Part shown: piece after piece, positions 1-9,949 of the stretch
Numbering within the stretch: position 1 is the stretch's first letter
How the letters are laid out: each line of letters begins with the position of its first letter
Assembly (NCBI GenBank): GCA_973895155.1
Contig: OZ316899.1
Location: 10,106,001-10,170,000 of the forward strand
Length of the DNA: 64,000 bases
From: Marsupella aquatica
Taxonomy: Eukaryota > Marchantiophyta
Direction: 5' to 3'
The notes under the pieces: model-generated
Told to the model about the DNA's origin: nothing
The model's input: the letters and a program-made list of their open reading frames with translations, nothing else
The model's database searches: none
Made by a program: the position numbers and the translations under genes

Positions 1-96
1 ACTGGGACCTCACTGCACAGGTCATTCGTGATTTCAGATGTCCTACGGGTACGATAGTGCACAAAATTTGCAGAGTGAGATTGAAAGTCTTCAACT

Positions 97-657
97 ATGG
101 TACGTAAGATATTCAAGGATGTCCACTGTTGTTTTCTTCCGCTAGGTGAAGAAGACAAGACTGTTCGTGGCTTTTTTTGTCGTGGAGGTGTGATAGACAA
201 GTTTTGTAACTCAAAGACGGAATACTTGCTTGCCAATACCTGGAAACAAGTCACAGAGCACTTCAGTGACTATCCTGGATTGATCGAGCACTTTGCAGAG
301 TCCGTGCATTTCATCTCGATTTGTTGGGTACAGTACTCCATTCTGGGCAATAAGGAGTTGGACCCATAAGAGTTTTTGCTGCATCCAGGGGATGATTTGA
401 TGCTGGACGATACGCCCAAGGATGATGCTGGTGAGGCTTGTCCACCAAAGTTGGCTAAATGTCAGTTGTCACCGACTGAACTTGATATTGTGATGTATGA
501 CTACAAGGAAAGCTGTGCAGCTGAGATTGAGGCTGAAAGGCTGAAGGTTGGTGAAGCAGTGGTCCGCAAGAAATGGAAAGCCAGCAATAGGCGTGATTTG
601 TACAAAAAGAGGAAGGCAGATGAGGAGTACTACTGGTCTGGTGAAGGGACCCCTTAA
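97..657 (+). pseudogene. Small CACTA-associated gene, copy A (broken)
   Basis: The protein is about 186 residues and starts MVRKIFKDVHCCFLPLGEED. The frame is interrupted by TAA at 367-369, where copy B (13,870-14,430) has GGA. The C-terminal half is Lys/Glu-rich and ends YYWSGEGTP before TAA at 655-657. An upstream 'ttcag' near 33-37 suggests that this is a terminal exon. The gene converges on the 3' end of the minus-strand transposase, and the same arrangement recurs in copy B, so it belongs to the element. CACTA elements often carry a second gene for a DNA-binding accessory protein (TnpA-like). I do not recognise a domain here, so that role is only inferred from position. Confidence 0.6.
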
Positions 658-769
658 GCTACACTAGTGCCAAGGTCAGCTGGAGACGGAGGAGCATCAT
701 TTGCCTAGGATTGGAATCAGTTTAGACTGGAGTCAGACTCATGCCTTATGTGCACGTTGTATGTTTCTG

Positions 770-1110
770 AGCGCATGAATAAAAAGTCCCTCCCAGGCAA
801 TTTATATTTGTAATGTGTTTTGTGAGTAACGTCGATTGAAACTTTGAACGTCATCAGAAGAATGGTTAAATAAACGTTTACGTCGTTTAAGACACGGTAA
901 CACAATCTACGTCGTCTACTACGAGGTAAACCAAGGACGTACTATGTATACGTCGTTTGTACAAAGTATCTATGACGTAACTATAGATTAACGTCTTCAT
1001 TATGGGTATAAGCGACCTTTGATTGTCTAATGACGTTGAGGTTGACGTTAATAAGTTTGAAGTGTCAATTGGCCTACGTGATAAGGGTTTACGTGCTAGG
1101 ACCCATTGAA
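770..1110. repeat. ACGTCG-type repeat cluster
   Basis: Many short motifs such as aacgtcg, gacgtt and tacgtcg occur on both strands between the convergent 3' ends of the small gene and the transposase. The core AACGTCGTT is the reverse complement of AACGACGTT, so the repeat occurs in both orientations. Subterminal repeats of this kind bind the accessory transposon protein in classical CACTA elements. Confidence 0.6.
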
Positions 1111-1293
1111 GGTTGTTCGAAGGCCGAGGTTTAATGCTTTTTAATGTGTTCTTAGCTATAAAGTGAGGAAAGAAGAAACTTTGCACAACTCTCCCTCCAG
1201 TTTGCCAGATCTCAAACGTCGAAACATATGTCAATATATATGTGGAAGGTGGGCATAGCCAATACATATAAATGGAGGGTGTGAAGGATAGTG

Positions 1294-1902
1294 TCAGTCC
1301 GCATCGTCTGCAAGGACTGATGCCATGAAGCCCTTCCTTCGCCGAGGGAAAATTGGTATGACAATGGACCATCTTCTCATGGTCTGCATCGGAACCATAA
1401 TGCACTGATCCACCTGGCTAGGAAAAACTATGGTGTCACTAAACTCAGTCCCTGTGGGTGCAACTCGGGTTGTGTCCACGCGATAAAAACCACACTCATC
1501 CGCAACCATCGTAGCTCTCGTTGGGGGTGACATGATCGACTTGTGCCACCTCACCTCTAGTACAGTGGTGACAAATGACCCAAAATGAACATCTAAAATG
1601 TCCACAACTGTCCCACAATAAGGAACCTCTACATCATCTACATCAGTCATCATGAAGATTCCAGAGTTACAAGTACTCTTCTTCATATGGTCTGTCCTCC
1701 AAGTCCGAAAGTGATGCCCTGACTCATACATGTGTGTATGAGTCGTGGCCCGCATCCCTGGCCCTCTAATGATGTTTTGTACATCAATGGGAATGGATGT
1801 AGACCCATGCACAGCCAAGAGCCTCTCCATGCGCTCCAAAGCCCAGACACAAAATGATGCAATGCCACGACCTGCTTGCGCAACTCCCACTTGAAGCTCC
1901 AA
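1294..1902 (-). pseudogene. CACTA transposase, DUF4216 region, copy A
   Basis: This is the 3'-most coding block of the transposase gene. The translation contains VPYCGTVVDILDVHFG, then ADECGFYRVDTTR, then FPSQVDQCIMVPMQTMRRW. That is the order expected for DUF4216 (a G-[VI] turn, a 'GF..V' strand, then '(A/P)SQ..Q.' and a final Trp). In plant CACTA transposases DUF4216 lies C-terminal to DUF4218, as here. The homologous stretch in copy B is where the copia element landed. Upstream in-frame sequence overlaps the next exon region, so exact splice points are uncertain. Confidence 0.75.
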
Positions 1903-1975
1903 CCATGCACTGCCAAATACGTTGTCACAAGATTGTTAGAGATTTGCAGCCTTCTCAAATCCAATTCACAATCGA

Positions 1976-2494
1976 TTAAAATTTTAGAGTACCATACCTA
2001 TACATCTCCCTCCAATCAGACATCTCCGGTCGATTCCCCAACACATAATTATGGATCTGTCGATGAAAGATGTCATCATCCAATGATCGCTTCTTGGCCG
2101 CACCCATCAATCGCAGCCCACCATTGTCATCATCTTGTGCCTCTTCCCAAGTTGTGGGAGCTTTGCTATCCAAACTCCCTATCACCCCCCCGGAATAGAA
2201 AAGACACTCTGACATAATGAACCCTGTTGCCATACTTCCCTCAGGTCGAGCGGGTTGACGCACCCAACCCTTGAGCACCTTCATATATCGCTCAACCCAA
2301 TACATCCATCGGGCATGGACTGGGCCTGCAATGGCAACTTCATCCACCAGGTAACATAGCAAATGCATTTGCATGTCAAACAGTGCTGGGGGGAACACTC
2401 GCTCCAAATTGCACATCACTTGCGCCGTCCTCTCCCTCATCAAAGGAATCTCTGACTCCTTGATCTCCTTGGCACATACCCACCTATGAGGCAC
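1976..2494 (-). pseudogene. CACTA transposase, DUF4218 region, copy A
   Basis: The translation contains CNLERVFPPALFDMQMHLL, then GPVHARWMYWVERYMKVLK, then ARPEGSMATGFIMSECLFY. This is a near-textbook DUF4218 signature (FPP.FFD.M.HL, GPV..RWMY..ER....LK, RPEGSI...Y...E). DUF4218 follows the TNP2 catalytic core in plant CACTA transposases. Copy B has the same block at 22,056-22,604 with many substitutions, so the two copies are old relative to each other. The role is presumed to be part of the transposase that cuts and joins element ends in the nucleus. Confidence 0.85.
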
Positions 2495-2502
2495 TCAAAA
2501 AC

Positions 2503-2740
2503 ATGACAGGAATAAATATCACCGCCCAATCTGAAAGTGGGCTAAGATGGTTACCAATTCAATGCCTACTAACATTCCCTCTACTAAGATTCCTACAAAC
2601 GTCGCTCTGCAGGACGTTCCTGAAGAGGGGTGACTTATACGACCTTGAATACGTCGTATGTGGAGTCTTATTTTTACATTACCTAGTTATAGATGACGTA
2701 AAGTATTAAGAGACTACGTATCCTCTCTAGAATGTCGTTT
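2503..2740. repeat. Intronic ACGTCG-type repeats
   Basis: This short non-coding stretch lies between the DUF4218 exon and the TNP2 core exons. It carries motifs such as aaacgtcg, ggacgttc, tacgtcgt and gacgtaaag. The corresponding interval in copy B (about 22,600-22,750) is AT-rich and largely lacks the motif. Confidence 0.45.
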
Positions 2741-2749
2741 GAGACACCA

Positions 2750-3780
2750 TAAATTTATGGTCCCATAACACCACAAAATCCACGAGTAAGATATTTCCAA
2801 CCTGAAAATGGAGCACAACTCGTACACTATGAGTCGGAGTAGGTGGCGCTCTCTAGAATCATCGCAACAACGCAACACTGCAGGGAGCACATGCTGTATC
2901 AACTTGTGATAATCGTGGGACTTCAACCCTATCGGGGGGATGTACTCATTCCTCGTTGTGCACCCACGGAATCCAGCTTCGTAATGGCTCGGGAACTTCA
3001 TCTCACAAATCATCCCATTCACATCCTTCAGAATGTCTCGAGGCAAAATCCAAGGGGCTGGTGGTGTCACCCCAGTACGTGCTGTCCAATAATTAAAGAG
3101 AATCAACTTGTTAGGGTTTGGGGTTTCAGGCAAATCCGGGCAACTTCTTACAAATTAAGGGTTGATCGATGTTTTATCATGTACCTGATATCCAACAGCT
3201 CTTCACAACTCCTACATTCTTTGCATCCACACGAACTCCACGAGTATCATTCTCACCATACATGTGCTTCACCAAATTCTTTGTGACATTCACTTCAATG
3301 TGCATGGGGTCCAATAGCCACCGGATCTTGAGCATCTGCTTGCACAACATGGTAATCAAGTGAAAAACTCTAGCATTATGAGAGTTGATGAAAAAATCTA
3401 TACACAACATTTGATAGGTATATTGTACCTACCCTCCAATAAGGCAAGTCCCACAATGCTGAGCGTCGGTTTACTCCACAATCTTTGGGTTTCAGCAGCT
3501 TAGCCTCCACCATCTCTGCCATTTGAATTTGAGCTTCTGCTGAAGGCGCATTAGGACATGGTCTTAACTCAGTCTGTGCCCAATGTCTTGTGTTACATCG
3601 CATGGGGTCATCCATTGACAATCTCATCCTGCTGCCCTCATATGTGGTTTTGTGCAATAGTACTGAGTACCTCCCATGCAACTCAGGGCCACATGAAGGG
3701 CAACCTGAGTACCCAGCCACCTTCAAGCCTGATATTGTGCCCATGCCTGCCAAAGAAACCCCATCATATTCCCACAATAA
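2750..3780 (-). pseudogene. CACTA transposase, TNP2 core (C-terminal half), copy A
   Basis: Three coding blocks on the minus strand carry the second half of a TNP2 (Transposase_21) core. One has GLKVAGYSGCPSCGPELHGR, a zinc-binding-like CPSC. The next has WLLDPMHIEVNVTKNLV, matching the conserved D.MH..KN block, one of the acidic positions of the RNase H-like fold. The third has GLKSHDYHKLIQHVLPAVLR, the block just before DUF4218. They are separated by probable short introns. Copy B repeats the same order at 22,757-23,601. The reading frame changes between blocks and start codons are lacking, so this is a remnant. Confidence 0.8.
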
Positions 3781-3849
3781 AAGAAGCCAAATGAAGACAT
3801 AAAGTCATTTAGCACAATATAATCACATTTTGTAAGGTTTTTGAATTAC

Positions 3850-4354
3850 CGGGCCCATCAGTGGTGCAATGGGTGATCATGACTCTCATGTTGAATGTCC
3901 TCCCATTGTCCGGTGCACGGGTGACATCTGTTGTTGGAGCCCCAATTTCCCACAAGTCATGTAGCTCTTCATAAGCTGGGGCCAAGCAAACATCTGGATT
4001 CTTGCAAGCCTCGGGACCGGGAATGATAGCTAGGAGGAGAACATGACCTTTTTTCATCGCCAACCATGGAGGGATGTTCTGATTTATCAAAAGAACTGGC
4101 CAAATGGACTTTGGTTTCCGTCGCTGCTTGTATGGGTTTACCCCATCTATGGCCAACCCCAACCGAACGTTCCGTGGCTCTGCAGCAAAATCTGGCCATG
4201 TGGCATCAATGTGCTTCCATGCTGGACTATCTTGGTGATACCGCATTATCCCTGCTGGGGATTTGGTCTCGGCATGCCAAGTCTGTAGGGAGGATAGGTG
4301 TCTTCGCCGGTATAGATGCTGCAATCGGGGTGTGATTGGAAAATACCTCAGTAC
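3850..4354 (-). pseudogene. CACTA transposase, TNP2 core (N-terminal half), copy A
   Basis: The exon is bounded by a plausible acceptor (ttcag before 4,354) and donor (gtaatt just after 3,850 on the minus strand). It encodes VLRYFPITPRLQHLYRRR, then MRYHQDSPAWKHIDATWPDF, then PRNVRLGLAIDGVNPY, then IPGPEACKNPDVCLAPAYEE. These match the TNP2 consensus closely, including the LG.A.DG.NP block that supplies a catalytic Asp. The domain catalyses cut-and-paste transposition. The same exon in copy B (about 23,635-24,140) keeps almost all of these residues. Confidence 0.88.
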
Positions 4355-4379
4355 CTGAATGTACAACAACCATGAGGCG

Positions 4380-4720
4380 GCATTTCGTCATTAACATCAC
4401 AAATACGTTGACGATAACTACGTTCCAAAAATCTTTATGATGTTCAATACGACGTATTACTTCTGTATTGAACATAACTACGTATCCTAAAAGTGAACGT
4501 TGTCCAGAACGACGTTATAGTTTCATGTTGAGCAGATCTACGTTCTCTAAACTTTTACGTTGCAAAAAGCGACGTTGGACTAAAAAACGTCGTATGGAAA
4601 GACGTAAAAATCACAAGGGAGACGTTAGGGTTATTTACTTCTAGTTGAAAGACGTACTACTCACGAGGGCAACGTTAAGGGACACAAAACGCCGTAAAGT
4701 ACGTCAAAAATTACTAAAAT
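4380..4720. repeat. ACGTCG-type repeat cluster inside a transposase intron
   Basis: This is a dense run of tacgtt, aacgacgt, aacgtcgt and gacgta motifs. It sits between the TNP2 core exon and the upstream zinc-binding exon, so it is intronic on the minus strand. Copy B has a similar but weaker cluster at 24,190-24,420. Confidence 0.6.
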
Positions 4721-4750
4721 ACAGATGTGGTACAGAGAGGATGTCATTAC

Positions 4751-5057
4751 CTTCTCAGCAATCTTGTCTCCAATGGTATCAGGACGATACCGTGGAAGGC
4801 CACATCGCTCAATTGGGCAATGGGTGAGGTCCAAGTACGGTCCTCTATACAAGATGCACCCATGAGGGCACATATGTATAGTCTCTAACGCCAGTCCGAT
4901 AGATGATAACAACTTCTTAGCCTCCCTCACACATCCTGGAAGGTTGTTAGGTTGAGGCAAGAGTTTGTTGTGGAACAACGCAAAGAGTGCATCTGTATGG
5001 ACATCTGATCCATTGAAAACCCCCTGTAAATTCAACATCAAGAGTGTGGCTCCCAAC
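4751..5057 (-). pseudogene. CACTA transposase, pre-TNP2 Cys-rich exon, copy A
   Basis: The exon is framed by an acceptor (aaatgcag before 5,057) and a donor (gtaatg after 4,751). It encodes LPGCVREAKKLLSSIGLA, then ETIHMCPHGCILYR, then CPIERCGLPRY. This is the C..(D/G)C.LYR...CP.C...RY segment that precedes the catalytic core in plant TNP2 proteins and probably binds zinc. The copy B counterpart is about 24,510-24,815. Confidence 0.8.
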
Positions 5058-5206
5058 CTGCATTTGCATTGAAAACCACAAAGAAACCAACTTTTTAATT
5101 AGTTTAAGGCATGCCATTGAGGATGGTCCAATTGGGGACTTAGGGTTTATGCACACCCTTAAGCAACATTACAGTAGAAAAACTATAATAGCACCTCAGA
5201 GAAATG

Positions 5207-5547
5207 TACCGTGAGGTCGGGGAACCCTGGAATAGCGGAGTCCTGGATTCAGTTTCCAATTGGTCCCAATCATCTTCGTCTAGTTCCATGACAGGAGGGT
5301 CACCCTCAGGTACATGAGGTCCAAAGTGGATGTCCACAAGGTGCGCAAAAGCATCCTCTTCAAGAATAGGTGCATCCATATCATCCTCTACATCTTCATC
5401 AAAATCGTCATCATGTGCATCATGGTACTCATTCACATCCTCGTCCACATCCTCGTCCTCATGCACATGATCACTCTCAACATCTTCGTCGTCAGAAAAA
5501 GATAATGTGGCTCGCATGTGGAACGAACGGGCTGACTCCGTCATCAT
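5207..5547 (-). pseudogene. CACTA transposase, acidic exon, copy A
   Basis: The exon encodes a strongly Asp/Glu-rich stretch and then HLVDIHFGPHVPEG and LFQGSPTSR. The second motif corresponds to the 'PL(Y/F).G...S(R/K)' segment found between the N-terminal Transpos_assoc domain and the TNP2 core. The copy B equivalent is at 29,626-29,880, split from the rest by the solo LTR. The low-complexity acidic tract is GAY-repeat-like DNA and varies between the copies. Confidence 0.65.
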
Positions 5548-5726
5548 CGATGGATGAGGTGTAGGTGTTATATTTGGACCATCCTATGCAAGACGTCAAT
5601 ATTAGATAAGGTCATCCCCAAATTAGACAATGTGTTCCCAATAGTGCATGAGGTAATGAAGGTCAAAGAATCCAATATAAGTCTCACTCTGAGTAATGAA
5701 TAAGTGATCAATAACATATATAATCT

Positions 5727-6526
5727 TCAATGCCAATCATAGTCTACAAATATCTCATCCCCTGCTCGAATGGTGCGGGTGGCATGTGTCAGGATGTAGT
5801 GACTGCATCCCAAGGGCAAACGAGGGTGACTCTGGTCATGGTACTCATGCCACTCAGCGTTGGGGCGGAACCCCAAACGCCGACACCCCACTGTGCTATT
5901 GATGTAACCCGCCAAGTTTCCAGTACGAGGGGGGTAACCATCCATCTGAGTATACCTAGGGTCCAACTTTAGTGACATGCCATACCGACCAAAGGTTGGG
6001 CATTGGCGAGACAAGATACGCCATCTATGGGCCGAATACTTTGGCCCATAAAATGGAATCAACTCGGGCAGGTCCTCAGGTGCACAACCTTCCGGCACCA
6101 CAATATCCACGAGTGCAAATAATCCAAGACCTACGTCGTCTCCCAATGTGGATGGGAGGAGGACCCATGGCCTGGCTCCCGAACAAGCAGGACCATAGGG
6201 AGGCCAAACTGGGTTGGGAATGAGTCCTTTATGATGTCCAAGGCTCTCCCTCTTAACTCTCTTGGTGCTCGGGAAAAAGAGGCATCAAGAAAAGGACAGT
6301 GTGGCGGCACCGTCCTAGGGGTACGAGACGTAATGGACCGATGTCTAGTGGTGACCTCTACTCCCCTCTCAATAGGGTGACTCCGAATGACCCTCCTCCT
6401 CCTATCAAAAACACGGTCTATTGCCCTTAACGTGGCATCGAGTGCTGATGGGGGAACTAGTGCTGTGAGCGCGCGACGTGCAACCTGTCTCATGTGGTCC
6501 AAGGGCGGAGAGACCACACACAAAAT
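5727..6526 (-). pseudogene. SET-domain-like segment within the CACTA transposase gene
   Basis: On the minus strand the block begins after a probable acceptor (cacag before 6,526) and first encodes about 110 residues of unknown, Arg-rich sequence. After a one-base frame change near 6,160 it encodes a SET-like fold: GLGLFALVDIVVPEG, IPFYGPKYS, MDGYPPRTGNLAGYIN, RPNAEW and RAGDEIFVDYDWH. SET domains of protein lysine methyltransferases show G.GLFA, a Y.G turn, GN.ARFINHSC.PNA and a closing GEEL..DY. Here the N of the IN motif, the PNA and the DY are kept, but the usual NHS His is replaced (INST). The order, between Transpos_assoc and the TNP2 core on the same strand, suggests one chimeric gene. 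Copy B is truncated before this point. Catalysis is unlikely given the frameshift. Confidence 0.7.
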
Positions 6527-6675
6527 CTGTTTCACATGTGAACAAGAGAACTTCAGAAATCAGGGAAAAAACCATTCCAACTAAACACTCAAGAAACTCA
6601 AGAAACCCAAACATGTTATATTCAAAAATAAGGACTTAATGAATTGAATAGTGTCAATAAAGGTTTATGAATTAC

Positions 6676-7194
6676 CTGATGTGTCGGGGGTACGTAACGG
6701 CCGTGGAGGCCTAAATGGCTAAGGACAGTGGTCCTCTCGTGGGAGACGACGCCCTTGCATCTACTACATGGGCAGGGCATCTTTCGGACTGGGCCAATCC
6801 CCTGAAGGGCAGCCATGGCCTCTCCAAACCTATCCTCATCCTCCGGCATGGGTGATCGGTGTCGGGGTGTGTGGTCATCAGAGGGAGACCTGGACCGGCG
6901 GTGGCGGTGGGACTGTCGATGGGACCTCCTATGCCTTCGTCGCTCCCGATGTCGATGATCCCTAGATCGGTACTCCCTATCTGAAGACTGATCCCAACTC
7001 CTCTCAGACGAATGGTGCCTGCTCCTATCAGATGATAAGTCCCTCCTCCTCTCGGCTGAGTGGTATCTTGACCTCGCAGGTGAGTGCTCCCTCCTCCTCT
7101 CCCTCCCCCTATCATGAGAGCGGTACCTGTCTCGGTGATGTGCACCTCCATCATAGCGATCATCAGATGACCACTCCGATGAGCACGAGGCCAT
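6676..7194 (-). CDS. First exon of the CACTA transposase: RS-rich leader plus Transpos_assoc domain
   Basis: The ATG at 7,192-7,194 begins MASCSSEWSSDD. About 100 residues follow, dominated by Arg-Ser, Arg-Asp, Arg-Glu and His-Arg dipeptides. Then comes MPCPCSRCKGVVSHERTTVL and HLGLHGRYVP, the CPC..C......V..HL...G pattern of the transposase-associated domain (PF13963). The open frame ends at a donor (CAG|gtaatt at 6,676) after 173 codons, in phase 0 with the next exon. The RS leader looks like a splicing-factor-type low-complexity region and may direct the protein to nuclear bodies; that is inference. The exon is intact but the gene downstream is broken. Confidence 0.75.
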
Positions 7195-7712
7195 GGCCTG
7201 CAATAGTACACACACATATACACGCAAACTTGCAAACTCAGCCTTGGAAATGGAACGTCGGGACCACTATAGTACCACAATATTTACGTCAAGTAAAATG
7301 AAGTACTTTCACTTTACGTCGCCAAGAACACAATACACGACGTATTTCTTAAACCCTACGTCATGTACCGTACCCCACATGACGTTACAGTAAACCCTAC
7401 CTTTTAACGGTGTACAGAACAACGTTTAAATGAAAACGTCGTCTAGCACAACGTATTACTAATCGATCAATTAGGGCATCGTCGTGAAAAATGACGTAAA
7501 TAGACAGAGAACGGCGGAAACACATTGTTGCGAACTCTGTCGCATTCTATTCGGAAAATACCGGGGCATAGTGTCGAATGTGAGTCATTCGACCATTCCG
7601 CACACACCTCACCCCACATCTAGTGTTCTGTTCTGTTCGTGGCTCTAGTGAAGCTCTAGTGAAGCTCTAATCTTTGTGAAGGTCATCTACATTTGCTCCA
7701 AGTCTCGCCTCA
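7195..7712. promoter_or_regulatory. Divergent intergenic region with ACGTCG-type repeats
   Basis: The 5' ends of the minus-strand transposase (7,194) and the plus-strand RS-rich gene (7,713) face each other across this gap, so it should hold both promoters. About 7,250-7,520 is packed with aacgtcgt, gacgta and aacgtt motifs. About 7,545-7,600 contains a ccggggcat string and a gtgtcgaatgtgagtcattcgac imperfect inverted repeat. No clear TATA box stands out. Confidence 0.5.
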
Positions 7713-9878
7713 ATGTCACGTCCAACTTATCTGCCCCTCAGTATCAACTTTGATGCTGTGAAAGTTTCCATGGAAGACCCAGAGGAGGTGGAGAAGGTTC
7801 GAACAGCTTTGCGGTCAGCACATTCACTGATTGATGCTTTCAATCAGAGTTGGCAATTCATGGGAGGAACTGGGACGAAGGAGTCACGATTTTTGGAATA
7901 CCTTCAGAACATAGAAGTGAACGCTCTAGCATCCGACGTTGAGCCCGACATTCAAGCACCAGAGTTCTTGCGCGACCTTCCGGGGGCATCACTTGATCCT
8001 CTTGCTTCCTTCCCGCCCTTGATGGACTCAGTCTAGGACTATCCCTCGTTCTCTGGGATGGAGCCGGATTCACAACCACCCTGTGTTACTCCCATCAAGA
8101 GCCAAGTGAGGATTCAAAGATATGAGCCTGATGATTCAAGTACAGAGTTGCGGACACACAGAAGGCGACGTCGTTCCCGTTCTTTGAGTAGCAATAGTAG
8201 CATTGAGAGGAGACAAAAAAAGGGGAAGGGAAAGGAGCGCAGAGAAAGAGACAGCCGCAGCACACACAAGAGAAAAAGGGCTGAACGAGATTCGAGGGTG
8301 GACAGAGATAGGAGAGGTCGAAGGTCACATCGACATTCACATTCAATCGGAGGAGGTCATCGGCGAGCTTCTCCTCACCGAACCGTTGCTACTCCTGCCA
8401 GCAAAGAACAACTGCCGGTCATCAGCCTGGCTGCTTTTGATGCGAAGCCAGAGGTGCTTGATGAGAAGGCGCTAACGAATCGAGTGCAGGTCTGCTGTAC
8501 AAAACACTGCCCTGGGTGGACGACTTGGAAGGACCTCGTGCACAATACAAAGAAGTTTCAAGTACTCCTCAATGACATACAGGCCGGATTCAAGAATGGC
8601 AGAGAGATTGATTTTCGACACATCAGGCAGAAGATTGTGAGTTTCCTTGCTGACAAAAGATTCAGGTGGAGAAGCAAGGTCCGAGCAATGAAATGCGAGA
8701 AGATAGGGCAGTACCGTAAGCCTGAAGGGATGGCCGAGTCGGACTTCAACTTGATCGTGTCTGAACTTGAAGCACCCCCAGACACCCCAGTAGGAAAATG
8801 AGTGCACATGGGTGACAAAGCCACTACAGCTCGAAAGAATAGCGGACGCCTTCTAGTAACCAATTTCTGGGGGCAAGGAGGATGGCGAGGGTTCCTCGCA
8901 ACCTACGTAAGTCTCGGACCCAACTTCCACGTTTTCATTTCGCTGCTCCGGTGTAAACCATAGTGTAACGTCAAGATTTTGAAATTACGTCGCCTGATTC
9001 ATTCATAACGTCGTCCATAACAACGTTAACTTTGATTTGTAACTTCATCTGAGACGTACCTTAGGAAGAACGTCGTCCTTGAGACGTTACATGTACCGCT
9101 TTAGTGAAAACGTCGTTAGAGCGACGTTAACTAGATATGCAACGCATGGAACGACGTTAGCACCGATGCTGAGAGGGTTGAATACGTGCTTAGGAACGAC
9201 GTTCTTTTGCTTTCTCGCAGAAACGCAAGTTTGGTGTCGATGCCGAGCCGTCGGAGGAGGAGCGGCTGTACTCGAAATGGTATGGCCCGGCAGCGCTATG
9301 GGCCAAGTTGGCCTCAGTCCCGGAGGATCACCGGGTAAGAGCTAAAGTGATTGCTAGGTTGTAGTTGACTTTAGGCCTACTCTGTGACATTAACTGACCA
9401 TAATGCTATCATGCAGGTGGAGGATTGGACTCCTCCGGAGGGCTTGGTTGCACGGGCCATCCCTGAGGATCACTTGCCAGCCAGGGTACCGCCCGAGGAG
9501 GGTTTGCAGGAGGAGGCTCACGTAGATTGCGGGCAGGAGGAGGCAGAGACTCATGGGGGGCGTACTAGTGGCCAAGGCCGGAGGGAGAGAGAGAGAGCCA
9601 AGGGAGGGAGAGAGAGGGAGATAGGGAGAGATAGGTCAGATAGACGGAGGGGGAGGGAGAGGGAGAGGAGGAGGAGGGATGACACTAGGCGACCTCCACA
9701 CAGTAAGGGGAGTAGGCCAGTGACTACTCATAGGGCTGCAACACAGGCAGATACGTTGTCCCCCAATACCACTAGCTTAGAGGAGGATGACTCCAGGTAC
9801 GAGTTGCGCCCGAGAGGCGTACAACCCACTTCTACACGCAGGTCTGGACGTGATACCAGGCGGACTGAGCGTGACTAG
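7713..9878 (+). pseudogene. RS-rich CACTA-associated gene, three exons, two in-frame stops
   Basis: The inferred exons are 7,713-8,906, 9,221-9,334 and 9,417-9,878. All join in phase 0 at good sites (tac|gtaagt, cgcag|aaa, cgg|gtaaga, tgcag|gtg). Exon 1 is a single frame broken only by TAG (8,034-8,036) and TGA (8,799-8,801), consistent with former CAG and CGA codons. The product would be about 590 residues: an N-terminal helical region, an Arg/Ser/Lys-rich block (about residues 145-220), a domain containing CCTKHCPGWTTWKDL and FLADKRFRWRSKVRAM, and a second Arg/Glu-rich block ending in TERD. I do not recognise the folded part. Its place next to the transposase suggests a TnpA-like DNA-binding partner. 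The first intron contains ACGTCG repeats. Confidence 0.6.
8955..9210. repeat. ACGTCG-type repeats inside intron 1 of the RS-rich gene
   Basis: Motifs aacgtcgt, aacgttaa, gacgtta and aacgacgtt occur roughly every 15-30 bases between the donor at 8,907 and the acceptor at 9,220. Confidence 0.6.
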
Positions 9879-9949
9879 GGTATAGCCTATTTTACTTGCC
9901 CGACTTCATCCTCCATTTTGTACATATTTGGCCCATAACAATATTATCT

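Noticed and set aside
5314-5564. Plus-strand His-rich ORFs in the acidic exon
   Set aside because: They are antisense shadows of the Asp/Glu codons of the minus-strand exon.
7545-7600. CACTA terminus at the ccggggcat string
   Set aside because: The G-rich tract resembles the terminus at 29,906, but the sequence before it (cattctattcgg) is not CACTA and no duplication is visible.
9079-9345. 88-codon plus-strand ORF starting MRRYMYRF
   Set aside because: Its first half translates the intron repeats. Only 9,221-9,334 fits as an exon, in a different frame.
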